In this document: positions 6,915 through 10,733 of the stretch, piece by piece
How positions within the stretch are numbered: the stretch's first letter is position 1
How the letters are laid out: each line of letters begins with the position of its first letter
From: an uncultured Collinsella sp.
GTDB lineage: Bacteria > Actinomycetota > Coriobacteriia > Coriobacteriales > Coriobacteriaceae
Direction: 5' to 3'
Assembly (NCBI GenBank): GCA_900549135.1
Contig: URNI01000063.1
Coordinates: 1 to 10,733, forward strand
DNA: 10,733 nucleotides
The notes under the pieces: generated by a model
Seen by the model: only the letters and a program-made list of their open reading frames with translations
Told to the model about the DNA's origin: nothing
The model's database searches: none
Translations under genes and position numbers: made by a program

Positions 6915-8453
6915 CTATTCCGCATCGACCACGCGGAGCAGATATGCCACGCGCGTTGCGGCCGTGCACTTAAAACGCTCGTCCGCGCGAACTCCGGCGA
7001 CCCACACCACGGCACCCCCCGGCGCCGTCCTCACCATGGGCACGCCGGCGCGCTCGGAAACGGGAATGCGAGCCTCGCCTAGCAAATCGGATACTTTCTT
7101 GCTTCGGCCACTCATCCCTAACGGGCACATCACGTCTCCCGGTGCGGGACCGTCCACCCACAGGCGCGCCGATCGCGCCTCGGCAGGGATCTCGCCACGC
7201 GAGCCCGCCAGGATCCGCTCACTATCGCTGTCGGCAAAACCCAGGGCAGCCGCGTCTACCAAAGCTGTCACTTCCCCGGCAGCCGCAAGCTCACGGGCGC
7301 GGCGCACGATATCGCATCCCGGCTCAACAGCCATCGGTTCTGTGACCAGCATACGTCCCCCGCCCAACGGCAAACGACCGGGTACGGTAACCCAGTCCGC
7401 GACCAGGCCCTCGCGAGCCGCCGGCGCCTTAAACGCTAGCATGCCAAACTCGACGCGCGCGTCAATTCCCGCCGGAAGCGTGACCGAGCCTGTGCCTTCG
7501 GCAACGCAGGAAAGAACTCGCTCCACATGTCGCATCTCTGGACGAGCGCCCGGATCGATGCGTTTGATCGCCAGTCGCACGATGCGCCGCGCGATTACCA
7601 CCTCGGCCGCAGCAAGGCGTCTGGCATCGAGCACTAGCGCGCCCGCCGCCTCCTTGCGCAGGCAGCTTCGAAACGCCTGCGCCGACAGCTGGGATAGAAA
7701 CGCGTCTTCGTCACCCAAGATCTCACAGGCGGCGCCAATCGTCTTGCACACGCTCGCATTACGCTGTGCCACCACTGGCATTACCCGATGGCGCACGTAG
7801 TTTCGCAGATACGAGATATCCTCATTGCTCTCGTCTTCACGCCACGGCTGACCATGTACCTGTAGATAGCCCACGAGCTCGCCATGAGTTAGGTCGAGCA
7901 AGGGACGCACCACGATATTCCTCCGGCGAGGAATGCTCGATAGACCAGCGGGCCCCGAACCCTTAATCGCGTTCATCAAAAACGTTTCCGCGCGATCCGA
8001 AGACGTGTGCGCGGTGCAGATACGAGCCGCCGTTCGCGGTGTCCCCGTCTGGGCGCAGAGCTCGCGAACATACCTCCGCGCCGCGGCATAGCGCACCTCG
8101 CGGGCCGCGGCCTCAATATTGCCCGACCCCCCATCAAAATAAGCGTGCTCCACACACAGCGGTAAACCATATTTCGCGCAGAGCTCACGCACAAAGGCCT
8201 CGTCGCCATCGGACGCCTTGCCGCGCAGATGATGGTTTACATGCAGCACATGCAGGCGCTCGCGAGCAATGGGGGCAACACCGCGTCCGTCTTGGATATC
8301 CAGCTTTGATGTGCACGCCATAAGAAGCAGTGCCGTCGAGTCCGCGCCGCCTGATACCATGAGCACGACAGGAGCAGCCTGCTGCCTCGTCCGGGTCTCA
8401 TCGACTGCCCCAGGCACGGCATGGTGTCCATAATGCTGAGATACCGTAGGCAT
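6915..8453 (-). CDS. tilS: tRNA(Ile)-lysidine synthetase TilS
   Basis: This 512-residue enzyme of the PP-loop ATPase family ligates lysine to C34 of tRNA-Ile(CAU), changing its codon reading from AUG to AUA. The ATP-binding P-loop SGGADS is at 34-39, followed by HVNHHLRG (71-78), EAAAREVRY (114-122), the AHTSSDRAET segment (148-157), RPLL (183-186) and the ESNED..YLRNYVRH region (208-222). The C-terminal TilS substrate-binding domain spans roughly 435-505. Within 148-157 the family's usual AHHxDDQAET is altered (D to S, Q to R), while D153 and E156 remain. A strong GAGGAGGAAGC ribosome site fixes the start at 8453. It heads the tilS-hpt-ftsH cluster and diverges from the metallo-hydrolase gene, with only 48 bases between the two start codons. 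Confidence 0.95.
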   Translation of the reverse strand: MPTVSQHYGHHAVPGAVDETRTRQQAAPVVLMVSGGADSTALLLMACTSKLDIQDGRGVAPIARERLHVLHVNHHLRGKASDGDEAFVRELCAKYGLPLCVEHAYFDGGSGNIEAAAREVRYAAARRYVRELCAQTGTPRTAARICTAHTSSDRAETFLMNAIKGSGPAGLSSIPRRRNIVVRPLLDLTHGELVGYLQVHGQPWREDESNEDISYLRNYVRHRVMPVVAQRNASVCKTIGAACEILGDEDAFLSQLSAQAFRSCLRKEAAGALVLDARRLAAAEVVIARRIVRLAIKRIDPGARPEMRHVERVLSCVAEGTGSVTLPAGIDARVEFGMLAFKAPAAREGLVADWVTVPGRLPLGGGRMLVTEPMAVEPGCDIVRRARELAAAGEVTALVDAAALGFADSDSERILAGSRGEIPAEARSARLWVDGPAPGDVMCPLGMSGRSKKVSDLLGEARIPVSERAGVPMVRTAPGGAVVWVAGVRADERFKCTAATRVAYLLRVVDAE

Positions 8454-8481
8454 TTGCTTCCTCCTCTATTCGTCCGCACCC

Positions 8482-8487
8482 ATTGTA
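8482..8487 (-). promoter_or_regulatory. Putative -10 element of tilS
   Basis: TACAAT on the - strand lies 28 bases before the tilS start, giving a leader of about 22 nt that just contains the ribosome site. Any -35 contacts would fall at or inside the first codons of the divergent metallo-hydrolase gene (8502). No good -35 match is seen. Confidence 0.45.
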
Positions 8488-8501
8488 TCCTTTGGAATCT
8501 T

Positions 8502-9311
8502 ATGTCTCGTCTGCACCTTCATATCCTCGGCAGTGGCTCTAAAGGCAACTGCGCACTCATCGAGGGCCCGCAGGGGCTCATTATGGTCGATGACGGACTG
8601 TCTCGCCGCGAGACATTAAAGCGCATGGCAGAACTGGGGCTCTCGACAGACAACGTCTCGGCTCTTCTCATTACTCATGAGCATAGCGATCACATCAAGG
8701 GCCTCGATGTCTGGTGCAAGCACTGGCACGGCCCCCTCTTTGCCAGCAGTGGCACTCTTTCGAGTAAAGAAAATCTTTCGCATCTGCCTGTCGAGGAATT
8801 CGATCCCGGTGACACCCTATCCATTGCCGGCATCCACGTGCAAACCTACTCAACATCACACGATGTCATCAATCCAGTCGGCTATCGATTCGACACCCTC
8901 GATGATTCCATCGGCTTTGCCACCGACACCGGAGAGCTATCGAGCCAAGCCATGAACACCCTCAAAGATTGTCGAGTCCTCGCACTCGAAAGCAACCACG
9001 ATGTGACCATGCTGCGCGAGGGAGAATATCCCCGCTTTCTTCAGGAGCGCATCCTGTCTGCAAGGGGACACCTCTCCAATGGCCAAGCCGCCGAAGCCGC
9101 GCGCGAACTTGTTACCGATCGCACCGAACAGCTCATTGCCATGCATATCAGCCAAGATAACAATCGTCCGAGCCTTACCGTCAAAAGCTATGCCAAAGCT
9201 CTGGCCGCAACCCTGGATGACGAGGTCGGCAGCTCCGCAACCCTTCTCCAAGGATCGCGAAAGCTCTCGATACGCCCCGCAAGCCAGCATCGGCCAGCAA
9301 CCATTCAATAA
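8502..9311 (+). CDS. MBL-fold metallo-hydrolase, YycJ/WalJ-like
   Basis: This 269-residue metallo-beta-lactamase-fold protein is close in style to YycJ/WalJ, a family of predicted nucleases or phosphodiesterases linked to cell-wall and DNA-repair phenotypes in Firmicutes. The metal-binding signature HEHSDH is at 59-64. Further probable ligands are H120 (TSHD), D142 (ATDTG) and H215 (MHIS), with conserved LESNHD (162-167) and GHLSNGQ (189-195). The N-terminal LGSGSKGN (9-16) is typical of the family. I choose the ATG at 8502: the frame is open from 8421, but the extra 27 residues overlap tilS and do not resemble the family. The ribosome site is weak (TTTGGAA). No walRK genes are nearby. Substrate unknown. 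Confidence 0.88.
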   Translation: MSRLHLHILGSGSKGNCALIEGPQGLIMVDDGLSRRETLKRMAELGLSTDNVSALLITHEHSDHIKGLDVWCKHWHGPLFASSGTLSSKENLSHLPVEEFDPGDTLSIAGIHVQTYSTSHDVINPVGYRFDTLDDSIGFATDTGELSSQAMNTLKDCRVLALESNHDVTMLREGEYPRFLQERILSARGHLSNGQAAEAARELVTDRTEQLIAMHISQDNNRPSLTVKSYAKALAATLDDEVGSSATLLQGSRKLSIRPASQHRPATIQ

Positions 9312-9324
9312 CTGGGCTAAACAG

Positions 9325-9360
9325 CAAAAGGGGCCGGGAATCGCTTCCCAGCCCCTTTTG
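9325..9360. terminator. Bidirectional terminator between the MBL and hsp20 genes
   Basis: A 16-position stem with one mismatch (9325-9340 with 9345-9360) and loop TCGC lies 13 bases after the MBL stop. T-rich sequence follows on the + strand (TTGTCTTTT). On the - strand the stem's own TTTT runs into GCTGTTT. It can therefore serve both convergent genes. Confidence 0.9.
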
Positions 9361-9392
9361 TTGTCTTTTAATAGCGAAGAACACCAACGAAG

Positions 9393-9824
9393 TTATTCGA
9401 TGGAGATCTTCGTAACGTTCTTCTTCTCGACGATCTTGGGAACCGTAACGGTCAGGATGCCGTCAGCGTACTTAGCCGAGAGGCCCTCGCTCGAAGCGTC
9501 CTTAAGATACACGCCACGCGTCGCGCTGTACGAGCTGAACTCCTTCTGCAGGAAGTTCTTGCCCTCGTTCTCCTCGTCTTCCTCGACATTCACGCTAATG
9601 GACAGACGACCCTCGTTAAGCTCGACATCGATATCGTCCTTGGCGACGCCGGTCAGATAAGCCTTGACCTCATAGCCATCGCCCTTATCCTCAACGTCAA
9701 CGGGGAACGCCTTAGAGGCAATCGAGTTGTTTGCAAGGTCGGTCATATCATCAAACAGATCGAACAGCGAGCTAGCAGAAGGACGAACGCCAAAAACCGA
9801 ACGATAAGGAACCATGCTTGCCAT
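9393..9824 (-). CDS. Small heat-shock protein, Hsp20/alpha-crystallin family
   Basis: This 143-residue ATP-independent holdase chaperone should form oligomers that bind unfolding proteins in the cytoplasm. The alpha-crystallin domain spans about 37-130 and ends with the family's A-x-x-x-x-G-x-L signature in AKYADGILTVTVPK (117-130). A C-terminal I-x-I motif (I140-S-I142) is present, used for oligomer contacts. The start at 9824 is chosen because AAAAGGAG lies just upstream; the frame stays open to an ATG at 9857, but that extension contains the ribosome site itself. The leader folds into two adjacent hairpins, the second including the ribosome site, which suggests heat-responsive translation. 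No standard CIRCE (HrcA) operator is seen upstream. Confidence 0.95.
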   Translation of the reverse strand: MASMVPYRSVFGVRPSASSLFDLFDDMTDLANNSIASKAFPVDVEDKGDGYEVKAYLTGVAKDDIDVELNEGRLSISVNVEEDEENEGKNFLQKEFSSYSATRGVYLKDASSEGLSAKYADGILTVTVPKIVEKKNVTKISIE

Positions 9825-9830
9825 GTTTAC

Positions 9831-9873
9831 CACTCCTTTTAAGGACTGCCGAGTCATCTTCTAAGTGACTGGG
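9831..9873 (-). promoter_or_regulatory. Candidate RNA thermometer in the hsp20 leader
   Basis: Read on the - strand, hairpin I pairs 9866-9873 with 9849-9856 (AGUCA/UGACU plus two G-C pairs across a mismatch). Hairpin II is CAGUCCUUAAAAGGAGUG (9848-9831), in which UCCU pairs with the AGGA of the ribosome site; outer pairs are separated by a G-G mismatch. The two hairpins abut. This is reminiscent of ROSE-type thermometers of small heat-shock genes, but stability and function are untested. Confidence 0.4.
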
Positions 9874-9888
9874 ACTTCTTTTGACGCT

Positions 9889-9919
9889 CTTATATATGCC
9901 CACCCAGTGCTCATATATA
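9889..9919 (-). promoter_or_regulatory. hsp20 promoter region with 8-bp inverted repeat
   Basis: TATATATG (9891-9898) and its exact complement CATATATA (9912-9919) are 13 bases apart. On the - strand the downstream arm gives TATATA or TATAAG -10 candidates, placing a start near 9882-9884, just before the two leader hairpins. No -35 match to TTGACA is seen. The repeat may be an operator. Confidence 0.4.
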
Positions 9920-9937
9920 CATCGACTATAAAGTTTT

Positions 9938-9956
9938 TTGAGTCCAGTACTATAAG
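9938..9956. promoter_or_regulatory. Degenerate HspR (HAIR)-like site
   Basis: TTGAGT-N5-ACTATAAG resembles the HAIR operator of actinobacterial HspR (CTTGAGT-N7-ACTCAAG), but the spacing is 5 rather than 7 and the second half is imperfect. It lies about 55 bp upstream of the likely hsp20 start site. Weak call. Confidence 0.2.
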
Positions 9957-9977
9957 CATATCTAAGTGTGTATGACT

Positions 9978-10000
9978 AAGGTTTTAGTAAGGTTAAGGTT
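9978..10000 (+). repeat. Three AAGGTT direct repeats
   Basis: AAGGTT occurs at 9978-9983, 9989-9994 and 9995-10000. The array sits three bases upstream of a TTGAAC hexamer that could be the -35 box of the following gene, so it could be an activator site. It could also be chance in AT-rich DNA. Confidence 0.3.
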
Positions 10001-10002
10001 CT

Positions 10003-10032
10003 TTGAACCAGAGCTTAAATAGCAAGTATGTT
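10003..10032 (+). promoter_or_regulatory. Putative promoter of the membrane-anchored protein gene
   Basis: TTGAAC (10003-10008) and TATGTT (10027-10032) are separated by 18 bp, each matching 4 of 6 consensus bases. Transcription would start near 10039, upstream of both the short leader ORF and the main gene. Confidence 0.35.
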
Positions 10033-10060
10033 CGCAGCTACAAATAACAAGGGGCTTACA

Positions 10061-10093
10061 ATGAGCGCGTACACGTTGTTGGTAACGAGCTAA
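10061..10093 (+). CDS. Possible 10-codon leader ORF
   Basis: ATG at 10061 to TAA at 10091-10093 encodes MSAYTLLVTS. It is preceded by AAGGGG six bases before the ATG, a better ribosome site than many real genes here have. The stop lies 8 bases before the next gene's ATG (10102), which is in another frame, and the TAA overlaps the start of that gene's ribosome site (AAAGGG). This would allow translational coupling. A 10-codon ORF can arise by chance, and no attenuator hairpin or run of regulatory codons is seen. Confidence 0.3.
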   Translation: MSAYTLLVTS

Positions 10094-10101
10094 AGGGCAT
10101 C

Positions 10102-10569
10102 ATGGACGACCAAAACCAGAACAATATGTTTATGCCGACGCAGGGCGAAGATACTTCCACGCAGCCGCCACGGTTCCATCGCCCCCACATCTCGCAAGAG
10201 CCCATTAATGATCCGGAGCCCGAGTATGTGACGAGAAATCGATATCAAACGCTCGAGGATGCCCAAACGGGACGTAAACATATGGGCGTCGCCTCGGGAG
10301 ACCCTGTATATCTGAAAGACGCACCATTATCTAAAAACAGCGCAGCTAGTGATGAGCCGATGAAAGCATCCGCCACTCATCAACAAAGAGGTCCTCGACC
10401 AAAGCAAACCTTGACGCATTCGGCTCGCTATCTCGAAACGCCAAAACAGGGAAAATCAATCTTCGTTTCATCAAGTAAACGACGCAAACAGCATCGACTG
10501 ACAATCCTGCTTTTGATTATTGTGGGCATAACAGTTGCCCTTGTTATTCGTTTTATTTTCTTTAAGTAA
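10102..10569 (+). CDS. Hypothetical protein with a single C-terminal membrane segment
   Basis: I do not recognise this 155-residue protein. Residues 1-115 are polar, rich in Gln, Pro, Asn, Thr and charged residues, and probably disordered. A basic stretch SKRRKQHR (125-132) is followed by one hydrophobic helix (about 133-153) ending in FFK at the C-terminus. There is no signal peptide. By the positive-inside rule the long N-terminal part should stay in the cytoplasm, giving a tail-anchored topology. The start at 10102 has AAAGGG four bases upstream. Codon use is less GC-rich than in the neighbouring genes. It stands alone between the hsp20 control region and a convergent rRNA operon, so context gives no function. 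Confidence 0.75.
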   Translation: MDDQNQNNMFMPTQGEDTSTQPPRFHRPHISQEPINDPEPEYVTRNRYQTLEDAQTGRKHMGVASGDPVYLKDAPLSKNSAASDEPMKASATHQQRGPRPKQTLTHSARYLETPKQGKSIFVSSSKRRKQHRLTILLLIIVGITVALVIRFIFFK

Positions 10570-10600
10570 AAGCTCAATACCAAAAAGAATTAAATCGTCT

Positions 10601-10623
10601 GGCGTAAATGAGTTATTTATGCC
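10601..10623. other. Hairpin downstream of the membrane-anchored protein gene
   Basis: GGCGTAAAT (10601-10609) and ATTTATGCC (10615-10623) pair over 9 positions with one G-T wobble and a 5-nt loop. It lies 31 bases after the stop at 10569. No T tract follows on either strand, so termination here is uncertain; 3'-end protection is an alternative. Confidence 0.35.
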
Positions 10624-10633
10624 CCGCAAACGC

Positions 10634-10664
10634 AAAAAGGGGGAGGCCGCGAGGCCTCCCCCTT
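10634..10664 (-). terminator. Terminator of the rRNA operon
   Basis: A 12-bp perfect stem (10637-10648 with 10653-10664) with loop GCGA on the + strand is followed on the - strand by TTTTT. It lies just beyond the 3' end of the 5S rRNA and should end the rRNA operon. On the + strand there is no good T tract, although the stem could still slow polymerase arriving from the convergent gene. Confidence 0.88.
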
Positions 10665-10677
10665 CTCCATCTCGGAT

Positions 10678-10694
10678 GACGGCTCGGTGCCGTC
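10678..10694 (-). other. Small hairpin between the 5S rRNA end and the terminator
   Basis: GACGGC (10678-10683) and GCCGTC (10689-10694) form a perfect 6-bp stem with a 5-nt loop and no T tract. Its place directly after the 5S 3' end suggests a processing structure in the rRNA precursor rather than a terminator. Confidence 0.4.
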
Positions 10695-10698
10695 CACC

Positions 10699-10733
10699 GG
10701 TCAGCGGCGCCCTGGCCTCCCACGGGCTGACCC
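10699..10733 (-). rRNA. rrf: 5S ribosomal RNA, 3' end only (continues past the window)
   Basis: Read on the - strand, the last 35 bases match the end of a bacterial 5S rRNA: a GUGGGAG-like helix, an AGG segment, then a GCCGCUGACC end able to pair with the missing 5' end (helix I). This resembles the GUGGAAAAGUAGGACACCGCCGA end of actinobacterial 5S, with the usual substitutions. A strong terminator follows. The exact 3' end is estimated. 23S and 16S should lie to the right. Confidence 0.78.

Noticed and set aside
6781..7800. A 339-codon + strand frame opposite tilS
   Set aside because: Ser/Arg/Ala/Thr-rich translation typical of antisense to GC-rich genes, while tilS on the other strand is unambiguous.
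8421..8501. A longer start for the metallo-hydrolase at 8421
   Set aside because: It would overlap tilS, and the added residues do not fit the family, whose N-terminus matches the ATG at 8502.
9825..10060. A CIRCE (HrcA) operator upstream of hsp20
   Set aside because: No TTAGCACTC-N9-GAGTGCTAA-like pair is present; the inverted repeats seen have different sequences.
1..10733. CRISPR array, prophage, toxin-antitoxin pair, tRNA gene or biosynthetic cluster
   Set aside because: I found no repeat-spacer pattern, no phage or transposase gene, no cloverleaf I could support, and no candidate toxin pair; nearly all the genes are housekeeping.

Overview
The window looks like chromosomal DNA from a high-GC Gram-positive bacterium. 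My best guess is a Coriobacteriia member such as Collinsella. This is inferred from GC-rich codon use, the tilS-hpt-ftsH order, the style of the proteins and the 5S rRNA end, and no database search was possible. Almost all of the window is core housekeeping sequence. I see no CRISPR array, prophage, transposase gene, tRNA or obvious defence cluster.

Layout, left to right. Bases 1-195 hold a terminator-like hairpin and the promoter region of a + strand RlmD/TrmA-family rRNA uracil methyltransferase (196-1641). A bidirectional terminator separates it from two - strand genes: a YcdX-like PHP-domain phosphatase (1720-2541) and a class I PLP aminotransferase (2707-3891). Upstream of the aminotransferase is a perfect 25-bp inverted repeat (3951-4012), followed by the ftsH terminator. 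A - strand tRNA-modification, purine-salvage and proteolysis cluster is transcribed right to left: tilS (6915-8453), hpt (6218-6766) and ftsH (4081-6216). The hpt and ftsH reading frames are one base apart. Divergent from tilS is a + strand YycJ/WalJ-like metallo-beta-lactamase-fold hydrolase (8502-9311). It converges on a small heat-shock protein gene (9393-9824, - strand) across a shared terminator. An AT-rich regulatory region (about 9825-10101) then separates hsp20 from a + strand gene for an unrecognised protein with one C-terminal membrane segment (10102-10569). The right edge holds the 3' end of a 5S rRNA on the - strand and the terminator of its rRNA operon.

How the genes work together. 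tilS, hpt and ftsH form a conserved bacterial neighbourhood. TilS makes lysidine in the tRNA-Ile CAU anticodon, Hpt salvages hypoxanthine and guanine, and FtsH is the membrane AAA+ protease. A separate extended -10 element upstream of hpt suggests that hpt-ftsH can also be transcribed without tilS. Hsp20 and FtsH are both protein quality-control factors but lie in separate units.

The most interesting material is non-coding: the 25-bp perfect palindrome, a two-hairpin hsp20 leader whose second hairpin contains the Shine-Dalgarno sequence (a possible RNA thermometer), a symmetric element abutting the hpt promoter, and a possible 10-codon leader ORF before the membrane-anchored protein. I do not see convincing evidence of a new multi-gene system.
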